A DNA stretch of 32,928 bases from Bacillota bacterium (GTDB taxonomy: Bacteria; Bacillota; Sulfobacillia; Sulfobacillales; Sulfobacillaceae), in the NCBI GenBank assembly GCA_023475835.1, contig JAMCVM010000014.1, positions 1-32,928 of the forward strand, in the 5' to 3' direction. Below the pieces are notes generated by a model that was not told where the DNA came from, ran no database searches, and saw nothing but the letters and a program-made list of their open reading frames with translations. Made by a program: the position numbers and the translations under genes. Shown in pieces: positions 1-9,294 of the stretch. Positions within the stretch are counted from its first letter, which is position 1, and each line of letters begins with the position of its first letter.

Positions 1-624
1 GCCCGAAAGTGTGGCATCGACCCTTCAACGCCATGGGAGTTCGTTGTCGAGATTCGACCACAAGTAGCCCACCGGCAGCGCTATCGCTGGGTCGGTGAGT
101 GTGGGGGACAGGATGCGGTCGCGAGTGATCGAAATGCCCTCGCCAAAGGGGCAGACCTCACTCCTCCCGTCGCCGATCCTAGGGAAGCTTCGGAGGCCAA
201 CACTGCGGCGGAGATTCCCCGGGGCTTTACGGCCTCCGGGCCCTTGAGTGTGATTCCCCGCGGACTGTTTACCCACCAATGGCTCATCCCAGGGTTAGCC
301 TGGAAATATCTCTGGAGGGTCCCCGTCCATCACCTGCGCCAAGTCTGGAAGACCCAGGGGGCCAATATTGCAGCTGGAAGTCTGGTGGGAGCGCTCCAAC
401 CCCTGGGGCCGATCTTCGAGCCCTGGTACGAAGCCCTTCAAAAAGTCCATCAGGCGGAACCGTGGTGGCATGCGGATGAACCCCATGGGAAAGTGTTCGC
501 GGCAACCGCGGGCAAGGTGGGGTATCGATGGTGGCTTTCGGTGTTGTTGGCGCCAACTGGATTTGTCATCGGTTCCGCTAACTTTCGTGCCATCAGATAC
601 ACCACAAATCATAACCAGACGTAA
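1..624 (+). pseudogene. IS66-family transposase, 5' part (decayed, enters from left edge)
   Basis: Frame 1 is open from the first base to a stop at 622-624. The translation has the layout of an IS66 transposase. A basic Cys-containing segment is followed by the conserved block PRGLFTHQWLI and KYLWRVPVHHLRQVW, then by WWHADE, where the first catalytic acidic residue is expected. Similarity ends near base 560, just after GYRWWLSVLLAPTG, and the tail to the stop is not IS66-like. The C-terminal half reappears at 974-1489, so this is one broken gene. The true start lies outside the window. Family assignment rests on remembered motifs. Confidence 0.75.
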
Positions 625-772
625 AGCCGAGATCAGCCCAAGGGGCTGGAATTCGCTGATTGACGTACCCAGAAAACCCACTGCCTACGCCAATCAGCGA
701 ATGCTGAGAATACCATAGGGCGAGTTCCCCGACCACCAGTGAACCCTGGAATTAGGCTAGAACTGATGACTA

Positions 773-899
773 TACTGCCCGCGGGTCAAATTTTTCGTTT
801 TTTAGGAGAGTGATCGGATACACGAAAGCCTTGTTTAGTGGGATGTTGGAGTGATCCCGGCTTCGCGGCCAAATCGTCAAGTGTGTCCCGCGCGCAGTA
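773..899. mobile_element. MITE-like element, copy A (127 bp, TA target duplication)
   Basis: The left end reads TACTGCCCGCGGGTCAAA and the right end, reverse-complemented, reads TACTGCGCGCGGGACAC, giving imperfect terminal inverted repeats. The element is flanked by TA on both sides (771-772 and 900-901), the duplication expected for IS630/Tc1-type transposition. It has no coding capacity. A related 126-bp copy in opposite orientation lies at 17328-17453. The element sits between the two halves of the IS66 transposase. Confidence 0.7.
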
Positions 900-973
900 T
901 ACAGGCTTAGCCAAACCATAGACAAAAGGAGTTAGCCAAAACAGGTGTTCAGCGGCCCCCAGTCGACGGGGTA

Positions 974-1489
974 TTGGCCCAGCCCTTGCCGCAGCGCCAA
1001 GGTCCCCATCGACTATTTGCCAGGCGATGGTGCGACCGATGGGATGTAACGAGTGGGTGGTACAAAGGGTTGATCACCGATTTCTTGGGAGCCTATCGCG
1101 CCCTGCTGGGGGGCATTATTCATACTTGGTGTTCGGCGCACATTCGTCGGAAGTTCCTGTCGGCGGGGCGGGTGCCTGGCTTGACTGCCTGGAGCGAACT
1201 CTGGGTCCAGCGCGTTGCCCGCCTCTATCGGCTACACGAGTTATGGAATTTGCAGAAGCCCAAATCCATGGGCTGGAGCATTGTGGATAGTCACCTGCGC
1301 CGGTGGGTCGACAGCCTGGCGACCCACCGGTGCCAGGAACTGGCCGATCCGAATTTGACGGAAGCTGCCCGGAGGGTCTTGGCCCCTGTGGAGCGCCAAT
1401 GGGAAGGATTGACCCGGTTTCTCGGTATATATTCGGTGTTGCAACTCGTAACTTCCTCATCCCTGCGTGAGGAGAACCTGCGACGCTAA
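974..1489 (+). pseudogene. IS66-family transposase, 3' part (decayed)
   Basis: The open frame contains LITDFLGAYRALLGG followed by HTWCSAHIRRKFL. This is the second catalytic acidic region and the CxAHxRR block of IS66 transposases. Further on, EAARRVLAPVERQWEGL matches the region before the final catalytic glutamate. The expected DNN...AER..R motif is lost, because the frame degenerates after base 1430. The methionine at 974 is not a real start, as the gene began upstream of base 1. About 350 bp separate the two halves, of which 127 bp is the MITE-like insertion. The rest is unrecognised. Confidence 0.7.
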
Positions 1490-1884
1490 ATTGCCCCATC
1501 AGCCTCAAACCCTGAGGACATCTCGGGCGAGCGAGCCCCAGGGCGAAAGCTCCACGGAACAGATCCTGGCGACCGCAAGCTGGGTTCGACCAGGAAGTAG
1601 CCATCGACCGGGCCGTAGTATCGAGCCAATCCTGTCGCCTTGTCCATGTCTCCGCATGCAGTGGATTTGCGGACGAATCAGAACGCGCAGCCTGGTGCCG
1701 AAGGGCGAAGGCAGTTCCTCGGGGTGAAAATAAGTGGAAGCACCCCGGGATATGGAGAGCAGCACGGTCAAAACCGGATGGCAAGCAAAGCGAGCCACGA
1801 CTTCACCCCCGCCGGTAGCTCTTCAGCGCATCCTGGGCCTCCCGGCACCGGCAAGGGGCCTGGCCCGGCGTATCAGCGCGAACC

Positions 1885-2304
1885 GTGAACTCGACGGGTG
1901 GTACGAAGCCGGGCCGATCGGATCGTCGGACTGAGGACGCGAAGGACCACAAAACGATGGGTAATGGATGGAACGATGATCGATGCCACGGGGGCCAAAG
2001 CCCATTACCCGGATCCTCGAGTGACCCTGAGGTGGGACCGAGCGCATCTCCAGTGTTTCATGGGAGGAATACGGTCATGGCCCTCGCGAACACTTGGCTT
2101 GATGGCACCTATTACGGGCGCGGACAACCCTTGGAAGTCACCGGCGGGGGACGCACTCGACCGCAATGGTATTTGGAAGAGTTGACGTATCCTTTTCATC
2201 GTCGGACCATGAGCACCGGGATGGCCGACCGCTTACGGATGGCGTGTGTGACGAGCCCCCCACCTCCGTCCGCCAGAGAGGGCGACCACCCGGTTGCCGC
2301 TTAG
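1885..2304 (+). pseudogene. IS1595/ISXO2-type transposase remnant (C-terminal part)
   Basis: Translation from about 2078 gives TWLDGTYYG, then YLEELTYPFHRRTMSTGMAD and RLRMACVTSPP. This resembles the C-terminus of ISXO2-like transposases, which carry a WL.GTY.G segment followed by YL.E..YRFNRR. Upstream, the sequence encoding HYPDPRVTLRWDRAHLQCFMG is in a different frame, so at least one frameshift is present near 2070. No catalytic core survives upstream and no terminal repeats were recognised. It is a transposase fossil. Confidence 0.5.
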
Positions 2305-3142
2305 GCCACCGTCATCGAATATTCAGGGTCAAATGAGGTTCCATGGAGCGTAACGTCGGGGGATTGGAGGCTTTATTGCCTCTGTGTGCTTCTTCCAATC
2401 CAATAGACCACCAAGCCTAATGTTTCCTAATTCCTCGTCTGAAGCTTCGGCCGATCTCATCAGACTCTCGAATCCTTTGGGTATGACCCCTCATCCGAAT
2501 CTCCACTCCCAAATCGGTCGAATCGGCGCATTGGCTTAAAGGCAATACGCTTCCGTAAAGTCCGCCGGTAGAGACTCTTCCCTACCACTTGGCGGATTGT
2601 GGGGTGCATGTTGAGCATTCCCCTACACACTCCTTCGGGCGGTGGGCCAGGTATTAGGCCACAAGGCGACACGGGCAGTCCCAGGGAGTGGACCGAAGGG
2701 CAACCTTCCCCGGTTCGTCCGGCAGCCTATGGTATTTAGACGGCGGTCGGTCGAATTCCTTTCGGCAGGTTTATCCACCATAAACAGCGAAGAACCATAA
2801 AGGAGCATAAAACCCCTATAAGAAAGACCCGAACAATGCGACTGATCCATCTCCTCGTGGCAAACCTTTACCCAAACATGAGAGTGGTACCCGCTAAGCC
2901 CGTTTGGCCCGGAACGAATTCGCGCAGCCATTCTCGGAGGCAACTCTACTACCAAACTGCCGCTAACGCTTGAGCACTACGGTTCCCGAGGCCTAGACCT
3001 TTTCCCTTGGCCTACGAACACCCGGATGGGCCGAGAATAGGACACCGATCGCGTTGTCGAATGTTCGACCGGAATCCTCCGACGATTTTTCGCTATCCTG
3101 TCTCTACCGCGTCTTCGCTGCGTGGAATAGCAATCAGGGGGG
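2305..3142. other. Region without recognisable gene
   Basis: About 840 bp. Open frames here are short, lack ribosome sites and give no family-like translation. A minus-strand frame at 2623-2955 is open for 110 codons but has no recognisable motif. The right end must contain the promoter for the prepilin operon. The region is probably old insertion debris. Confidence 0.5.
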
Positions 3143-3181
3143 ATGGATGTGGGACGCTGGTTGAAATTTTGGGGTGAACGG

Positions 3182-3343
3182 ATGGCACTCTTTTTTGCCC
3201 CAAAAGACGGCAACGTCTTTATCGAAAATGGGATATGGATCATTATCGTGGTCTTAGCGATGATCGTACCCATCGAAGCATTGCGAAACGCCTTAATCAA
3301 TGCCTTTGGACAAATCACAAACAACTTGAACTCGATTCCGTAG
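3182..3343 (+). CDS. Short type IVb (Flp/Tad-like) prepilin candidate
   Basis: A 53-residue protein starting at ATG 3182, preceded by GGGGTGA at 3173-3179. An in-frame ATG at 3143 would add 13 residues but has its purine tract too close. The sequence has a short leader ending in Lys-Asp-Gly, then NVFIE, then the hydrophobic stretch GIWIIIVVLAMIV, then an amphipathic tail. Gly followed by four residues and Glu at +5 is the prepilin-peptidase recognition pattern. Its size and layout match Flp-type pilins, which assemble into thin adhesive fibres. It heads a three-gene operon whose second product has the same Gly/xxxxE pattern. No prepilin peptidase or assembly ATPase is in the window. Confidence 0.6.
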   Translation: MALFFAPKDGNVFIENGIWIIIVVLAMIVPIEALRNALINAFGQITNNLNSIP

Positions 3344-3681
3344 ATGGTAGCGTATTTATCGAACTAGCCTTAGTGTTGCCGATGATCATGATGGTAATAT
3401 GGGGGAGTGTAGCGGTGTTTCAAGTCATGGAAGTCAACCTCGCCCTTAATGATGCAGCAGTTGTGGGCGTACAGGCCGAGATGGACGGAGCTAGTAGCGG
3501 TGCCGTGGAAGAGGATATTGACACCGCGTTGCAACAGGCGGGGATCAATCCGCGCGTTGTCTCCATCCAGTTACAGAGCGGGTCATCGCTAACCGACGTT
3601 CACTTGTCCACGTCGCTACAACTTCCGGTAGTCGGAGCCGTGACCATTTCGGCCACGCAACAAAGCTATGCAACGCCTTAA
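3235..3681 (+). CDS. TadE-like pseudopilin
   Basis: A 148-residue product. The only usual start codon in frame before the membrane segment is ATG 3235, which overlaps the previous gene by 109 bp. Near residue 38 the sequence reads DG then SVFIE, followed by LALVLPMIMMVIWGSVAVF. That is a prepilin-type cleavage motif with a transmembrane helix typical of TadE-like minor pilins. After it comes a soluble domain of about 85 residues. The upstream neighbour has an almost identical processing site (NVFIE). Alternative explanations for the long overlap are translational coupling, a rare start codon, or a frameshift joining the two genes. Confidence 0.6.
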   Translation: MDHYRGLSDDRTHRSIAKRLNQCLWTNHKQLELDSVDGSVFIELALVLPMIMMVIWGSVAVFQVMEVNLALNDAAVVGVQAEMDGASSGAVEEDIDTALQQAGINPRVVSIQLQSGSSLTDVHLSTSLQLPVVGAVTISATQQSYATP

Positions 3682-4075
3682 GGAGAGGTGGCTAAAAGAT
3701 CGGCAAGGAAACGTCTTGATTCTGTCCGTGGTATGGATTGCAGTGATCGTCGCGGGCTGTTTGGCGACCGCCGATGTGGGTTCAGGGTTAGCGGTGCGCC
3801 TTCGTCTGTCAGGTGCTATGTCCGCTGCTGCAACGAGTTTGGAACAATCGATGCGCTATGCCGGGCCCACCCGGGACAGCGCAGTGACCTTTCAAGCGAT
3901 AGTCCAACGAGATCTTGGCGACCAATTGACGTTTCGGCTAGCAAATTTTGACGTCCGTCGTGGAGGTCGGCTAGGATGGGAAGTGACCGCTACGGGGTAC
4001 GTTCTCTGGCCAATAGTGGCTCTGGTCGGCAGTACTCACGACGTGGTTATAGCGGACCAGGTAGGCTCTTTATAA
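3668..4075 (+). CDS. TadE/TadG-like pilus-associated membrane protein
   Basis: A 135-residue product starting inside the last 14 bp of the preceding TadE-like gene, so translation is probably coupled. The N-terminus is basic (MQRLKERWLKDRQG), followed by NVLILSVVWIAVIVAGCLA, a single membrane helix. A Gly precedes the helix as in prepilins, but the +5 position is Leu rather than Glu, so cleavage is doubtful. The rest is a soluble domain of about 100 residues without recognised catalytic motifs. Its place as third gene of a pilin operon suggests a minor pilin or TadG-like role. Confidence 0.5.
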   Translation: MQRLKERWLKDRQGNVLILSVVWIAVIVAGCLATADVGSGLAVRLRLSGAMSAAATSLEQSMRYAGPTRDSAVTFQAIVQRDLGDQLTFRLANFDVRRGGRLGWEVTATGYVLWPIVALVGSTHDVVIADQVGSL

Positions 4076-4543
4076 ATAGCGGTACATCGACGACGTCCTA
4101 GTTCCCGGATGTGCCGCTTTCAGCCCTTGGTGCCCCAACCTGTCGTCGGCCATAGGGACTGATGTGCTGTGGCCAAGCACTCAGTGCGTCTTTCCCTATA
4201 CCGGCGAAGGCTTTGGGGTTGGTTGGATGCCAGAAGATGCGAGTGCGTAGGGGACGAGATTCGCTCGGGCGCGACAAAGGTTCGAATCCCAAGTCCGAAC
4301 GTTAGTCACGACCTATTTGCGACGCTGAATTACGGGCTGACAGCTCCTAGATTTTCACGGCTCGGACGACAGGACCTAATCTAGAACTCTGAACGAACGC
4401 AAGTAGGATAGCGCCAAAATTTGTCATCGCAGCCTCGGTTGTGGTCGCTTGTTTGCGTCGGGATAGCCGCATTGCCATGGGGGCACATCCCCATCTTAGC
4501 TACTCGCATTTGCTATAGTAGTAGCGGAAGAGGAGATGACGTG
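4076..4543. other. Intergenic region, no gene recognised
   Basis: About 470 bp between the pilin operon and the ATPase gene. Open frames are short and unconvincing. GGTTCGAATCC at 4281-4291 matches the consensus T-loop core of a tRNA. However, the flanking bases do not form a T-stem and no D-arm or anticodon arm lies upstream, so a tRNA is not called. Confidence 0.4.
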
Positions 4544-5275
4544 ATGTTCTTGCGCCAGGTCCGGTTTATTGATTTTCCCAAGGGGTCCGGTTATCCGTTT
4601 GATCTCCCGGCCTTCCAGGGGGTGAAAACGATCAACTTCGAGCACTGTGTCACCTTCCTGGTCGGAGAAAATGGCAGCGGGAAGTCCATCCTGCTGGAGG
4701 CCATCGCTGTGCAAGCTGGGTTTAACGCGGAAGGAGGGTCTAGGGGGAATCGCTTCGCGACGGTGTCTGCCCATTTCGAGCTGTCCGATTACATCCAGCT
4801 AAGTTGGATGCCTAAAGTCACCGATGGTTTCTTTTTTCGAGCCGAAAGTTTTTTCACCTTCGCCACCTATATCGATGACCTAGAACCCTTGATTTCTGAC
4901 CCGTATAGCGCTTATGGCGGCCGACCTCTTCACGAACAGTCCCATGGCGAGTCCTTTCTGAATCTATTCACGCATCGCTTAGGAAACCGACGACCCGCGC
5001 TATATCTTTTGGACGAACCGGAGGCGGCACTGTCGCCGTCCCGTCAACTAGCCTTCTTGCGAATCTTGCGTAACCACGAACAAATCGGACGATCGCAATT
5101 CATCATTGCGACTCACTCGCCCATAATTCTTGGCTATCCTGAAGCCGACTTGTTTACCTTTGATGATGGTCCGCTCCGCTACACTTTCTATCATGACACC
5201 GATCACTATCAGATCACCCGACAATTTCTTAACGCCCCGGAGCCGATACTGCGAGAATTATTCAAGGGCGAGTAA
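4544..5275 (+). CDS. AAA/ABC-type ATPase (RecF/SMC-like, COG3910 style)
   Basis: A 243-residue protein. ATG 4544 is preferred because GAGGAG lies 8 bases upstream; a GTG directly before it is an alternative. The Walker A motif GENGSGKS is at residues 41-48. A signature-like SHGES follows the middle insert. Walker B LYLLDEPEAALS is near residue 155 and the H-loop IIATHSP near 190. These are ABC-type ATPase features in a small soluble protein without membrane segments, as in the predicted ATPase family COG3910. The partner and role are unknown; relatives act on nucleic acids or with nucleases. The next gene is 490 bp away, so no operon is evident. Confidence 0.8.
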   Translation: MFLRQVRFIDFPKGSGYPFDLPAFQGVKTINFEHCVTFLVGENGSGKSILLEAIAVQAGFNAEGGSRGNRFATVSAHFELSDYIQLSWMPKVTDGFFFRAESFFTFATYIDDLEPLISDPYSAYGGRPLHEQSHGESFLNLFTHRLGNRRPALYLLDEPEAALSPSRQLAFLRILRNHEQIGRSQFIIATHSPIILGYPEADLFTFDDGPLRYTFYHDTDHYQITRQFLNAPEPILRELFKGE

Positions 5276-5768
5276 GCGTGTATCCCTGGCTCAGCCTTCC
5301 GCAGGATATTATGGGGCGGGAGGAGATATTTGAAGTCTTGTCCGAACCCTTGGCGTGGTCTAACGTCTCGTCGGCTAGGGTCTCGGCAGCGAGCTGGGGG
5401 TAACTCTAGGCTAGTAGCAAGAACGGGGCCCCTCGGTGAGCGCACGACGAACATGGTCAATGCTGCTGACACCGTTTGTTTTTCGTAGCTCGACAAAAGG
5501 CCAAATGCTTTTGCCCCGGCTGCGCCACGAAGTGGGCTCCGAACCAATGGCTCGCTCTGGGTTGGCCTAGCAGGTTTCGTTGGAGCGATTGGCGAAGTGT
5601 ACCGCGAACCGCTAACCATGCAGACGAACTTCGGCGGTCACAGTTGAGCGCCAGAGTCGAATCCAAGCTCCATCCAAAACCGCTGACAGTGTCGAAAGTT
5701 GTGGAAATGCCGTTTACGAATTCGCCGGGCTTTGCCTACATGCTTAGCCTCAAAGGAGCCGCCGTTTC
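5276..5768. other. Intergenic region, no gene recognised
   Basis: About 490 bp. Short frames only. One frame reads CFCPGCATKWAP, a possible zinc-ribbon scrap, but it lacks a start site and a partner motif. The last 30 bp hold the AAAGGAG ribosome site for the metallopeptidase gene. Confidence 0.4.
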
Positions 5769-6491
5769 ATGCAAACGATTAACATCGGAGATGTGTCCAT
5801 TGTGTACTCCGTAGAACAGCGGCCACGCCGAAAGTATGTGGCCATAGAAATTGTCGCCCACAATCAGATTAACGTCCTCATTCCGCCATCATTCGATCAC
5901 CTCGAGGTAGAATCCTGGCTCCGCCGAGAGGCTGGGTGGGTGTTAAAGCAACTGCACACGCAGTCTCCAACGGGCATCCTACCGGCAAAACACTTCGCGA
6001 ATGGAGAACAGTTTTGGTTCCAAGGGAATCTCTTTCCGCTGGCTATCGCTTATCAGCCGGTATCCACCGCTCTGGTGGAGTTGGGAAACGCCCAACTCCA
6101 CGTGGTGTTGCCTTCGGACTTTCGATTGAATCCGTCAAACGAGCCTATTCGCCGTGCCTTAATCACCTGGTATGCGGAACAGGCGCGAGAACAGTTGCCG
6201 GAACGAATCGAAGCATTCGGACCCATTGTGGGAGCATGGCCCACTCGCCTAAAAATTTCTGACTATAAGTCGCGTTGGGGCTCGTGCAGTCATGATGGTA
6301 CCATCGCTTTCAACTGGCGCATCATTCAAGCTCCTTTGTTCGCCATGGATTATGTTGTGGTTCACGAACTGACGCATCGGATCCATCACGGTCACGGTCC
6401 CGCGTTTCATGCGGCAATTCAGGCAATTCTTCCCAATGCGGCCGAACGTCGGCAGTGGTTCAAGCAGCATGCTCCAGATCTTCGCTGGTAG
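5769..6491 (+). CDS. YgjP-like (DUF45, M48-type) zinc metallopeptidase
   Basis: A 240-residue protein with AAAGGAG about 9 bases before ATG 5769. The C-terminal third has the DUF45 signature: YKSRWGSCS near residue 167, then VVVHELTHRIHHGHGPAFH. HELTH occupies residues 199-203, with His199, Glu200 and His203 as zinc and catalytic residues, and His209 as likely third ligand. The length fits the family (about 230-240). The family is found across bacteria, sometimes beside restriction-modification genes; the substrate is not established. The gene stands alone and converges on pnkp, with a hairpin between them at 6591-6617. Confidence 0.88.
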   Translation: MQTINIGDVSIVYSVEQRPRRKYVAIEIVAHNQINVLIPPSFDHLEVESWLRREAGWVLKQLHTQSPTGILPAKHFANGEQFWFQGNLFPLAIAYQPVSTALVELGNAQLHVVLPSDFRLNPSNEPIRRALITWYAEQAREQLPERIEAFGPIVGAWPTRLKISDYKSRWGSCSHDGTIAFNWRIIQAPLFAMDYVVVHELTHRIHHGHGPAFHAAIQAILPNAAERRQWFKQHAPDLRW

Positions 6492-6579
6492 CCGCATGCG
6501 GGGCTAGGACAAACTCAGGCCCCTAAGCCGACTCGGACCACATTCTGATAGGTCGGCGTCCCAACGATATCCTTCTAAT

Positions 6580-6623
6580 CGTTGCCCGGATTTCTCGCCG
6601 AACAGTTCCGCGAGAAAACAACG
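6580..6623. terminator. Hairpin between convergent genes
   Basis: TTTCTCGC (6591-6598) pairs perfectly with GCGAGAAA (6610-6617) around an 11-nt loop. CGTTG (6580-6584) and CAACG (6619-6623) can extend the structure after an internal bulge. It lies between the convergent metallopeptidase and pnkp genes. There is no clean T-tract, so efficiency is uncertain. Confidence 0.4.
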
Positions 6624-6736
6624 AATGGGGGTAGGAAGACGGGAGAGGGCCCACTCCGTCGTTGAATGTTGTGGCCGTCAGGGTGCGAAATCGCGGAAGA
6701 CCGAGGGCCGAAAAATTTACGGCCCCGACTTGCTCT

Positions 6737-9294
6737 TCAGCCGAGGGTCGACCGGCTGACTTTCCAAGGCCAAAATAGCGTGGCCACACTCATGTACACG
6801 GCGGAGGGTTCATGTTGGACGAAGCGATGCAGTCCTTCCACGCCCAAAGCGAATTCTCGGATCGCCGGCGACTGTTTCGTCGCTAAGCCACGGTGCCTAA
6901 GCCGGTCAAGATTAGCGTCCACGCTGTAATCAGGGCCATAAATGATGTGTAGGTATTGTCGACCCCGTACTTTGATGGCCGGTTGGATGATGCGTCCGCG
7001 GTCGTTTCTCGACAAAAAGTGCAACGGCTTGACCACGATGCCTTCGCCGCCCAGTCGGGTCACTTCTTCCCACCACTGGACCGCGTCCGTCCGGCTGGCA
7101 GTATCGTCCAGTTGCCAATGACGTTGCGGGGTCTCTTGGAACAGAGACTGGTCGGATGAAAAGTGAGTCTGAATCCGGTCCAGATGCCATCCGTGCGTTT
7201 GATTGGCATGGACGGCTCCTTCCGACGCCAAGAGGTGCAAAGGGGCTAATCTTAGACCTTCGATATTGTCCACGGGCCAAGAGTACCTTCGATACACGTC
7301 GATAAACTGTTGCAGGCGTTCACGCCGACCCAAAATATTGGCCCGGAGGTCGGATGCCTTTTCGACACCCCGTCGTTCAGCCTGATTTAGAGCGTTGTCT
7401 GCAGCGGCCAACGCCACCGCTCCGACGCGACCAACGGCCGCATATTGATTCATAATCAGAGGTTGGGCTTTTAGCGACCAGGGCATTAACTCGGAGTCCA
7501 AAAGCACCCAATCCGACTGCAATTGGGCATATAGGCCCGAGTCATGAAGCGCTCGACCCACTCGTGCAAGCAACTCTTGTTCTCTTTTCGGGTCTTCAAA
7601 GAAAGGACGTCCGCTCCGGGTATAGACAACGCCCATACTGCCTGGGCCGACCCCGAACCGCCGTTGGGCCGCATTTTCGTGTTGACACACAATCATCATC
7701 GCGCGCGAACCCATGTGTTTTTCTTCGCAGACGACCTCTCTCAGACCCTCTGGTTGAAAGTAGGCGAAAGCCTGTTCCGGATGCTCCAGTGTCTTGGGCA
7801 GAAGACTGGTGGCGGCAGGCGACAGGGTCGGAGGAAGATAAATGAGCCAATGCGGGTCTACCGCAAAGCGGCGTAACCCTTCTAAGGCAGCGGGACTGTT
7901 CTCTTCGAGTATGCTGATATGACCGAGCAATTCGGTGGCAACGCGACGGCGGCCAGTCACGTCGTCCAGGTCCAGCACCTCCTCAGATTCTTGCTGAACG
8001 CTCGGGGCCGAAATCGACCGGTGTCCAATCGGAGGGATCGGATCGTAATAGGTTTGAAACGCCGAAACTTCAACTAATGTTTTCTCGGGATACCGCAGCG
8101 CAGTGAGCGCTCCACCAAAAACACAACCCGTGTCGACATCGATGGTATGGTTCAGCCATTCGGGTTGAGGCACGGGCGTATGGCCATAAACGACCATGGC
8201 CTGGCCTCGGTAGTCGCTGGCCCAATTGTAACGAACTGGTAGTCCAAACTCATCCGTCTCGCCGGTGGTTTCCCCATACAAAGCAAAGTCGCGCACCTTG
8301 GCCGATCCTCGTCCGTGCATCGTTTCAGGCAACCCGGCGTGAGCCACCACCAGCTTTCCGTCGTCAAGCACGAAATGATTGACCAAACTCTGTAAGAAGT
8401 CTTGCACTTTTTGTTGAAACTCGGGAGACTTTGCAGCCATCGGCTCCAAGCTCTCCTGAAGGCCGTGGGACACCGTAACTTTCTGGCCTTTAAGCTTTTT
8501 TAAACGGTTAGATTCATGATTACCGGGCAGGCACAGCGCCGCCCCGTCACTCACGGCCCCCATGACTAAACCCAACACTTCAGCCACTTTCGGCCCGCGA
8601 TCGACTAAATCTCCCAAAAATACCAGCTTTCGCCCCTGGGGGTGGTGAACGTGGTACGTGTGCGACCCATCCAGGGATACCTAATATCCCAACTTTTCCA
8701 TTAACGCAATCAATTCGTCATAGCATCCATGAACATCCTCGATGATGTCGAACGGTCCGTGTTCGTGCTTCCTATTGCTCCAGAGCGGCTGTCGTTCCCA
8801 ACTAAAGCCCTCGACATCTTCTTCGCAGGACAAGGCGATTATTTGATGAAATCCCTCGCGTCGAAGTTTGGACACGGAGGCATGCAGTTGACGAATTTGG
8901 CGATGGACAACATCGCGCGGAATGGCGCGATCCGTCCGCTCGGCATTGTGGTTAAGACAGACGGCCTCTGGGAGGTCAAAGACGATCGCCACGAATAGAA
9001 AATGATGGTCGCGAGCCTGGGAAATTAGAGAACGGCGACATCCGGGCAAAACATTGGTGGCATGATAACGGTCAGTCGACCCCGAGCCATCCGTTGGCCG
9101 GCAATGACATGAAGCAGTTCCAACGCGTCTTTTGTCGCATCCTGGTTGGTTTCGTCGTCAGAGACCAGGCCGCGGCAGACGTCGGAGGAGACGACTTCAC
9201 TGGCAAGAAACTGTCTCAGGGCAAAGTAAGACTTTCCTGCGCCGGAGGCACCAACCAGCAGTGCGAGGGAAAGCTCAGGAATTTTAGCTACCAT
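6737..9294 (-). pseudogene. pnkp: Polynucleotide kinase-phosphatase Pnkp, one frameshift and one in-frame TAG
   Basis: A bacterial RNA-repair enzyme with three domains. The kinase domain has P-loop GASGAGKS. The metallophosphatase domain has DVHGCYDEL, GDLVDRGPK and GNHE. The ligase-like adenylyltransferase domain has CEEKHMGSRA with the lysine nucleophile and ends at 6737. ATG 9294 overlaps the hen1 stop, so the two are coupled. Combined length, about 850 codons, matches the family. Two lesions break it. One G is missing between 9063 and 9064, in the codon expected to be Asp of V-D-A-T-N; the next frame continues the homology exactly. An in-frame TAG lies at 8681-8683, right after EKLGY, with homology continuing as VSLDG. 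The usual GDVHG also reads EDVHG. The downstream frame is otherwise well conserved. Confidence 0.9.

Noticed and set aside
4255-4320. tRNA-like T-loop GGTTCGAATCC
   Set aside because: The flanking bases do not pair as a T-stem and no acceptor, D or anticodon arm can be built upstream. At most it is an old attachment-site or tRNA scrap.
8729-8998. Open plus-strand frame of 89 codons
   Set aside because: It is antisense to the phosphatase/kinase junction of pnkp, whose motifs are clear on the minus strand.
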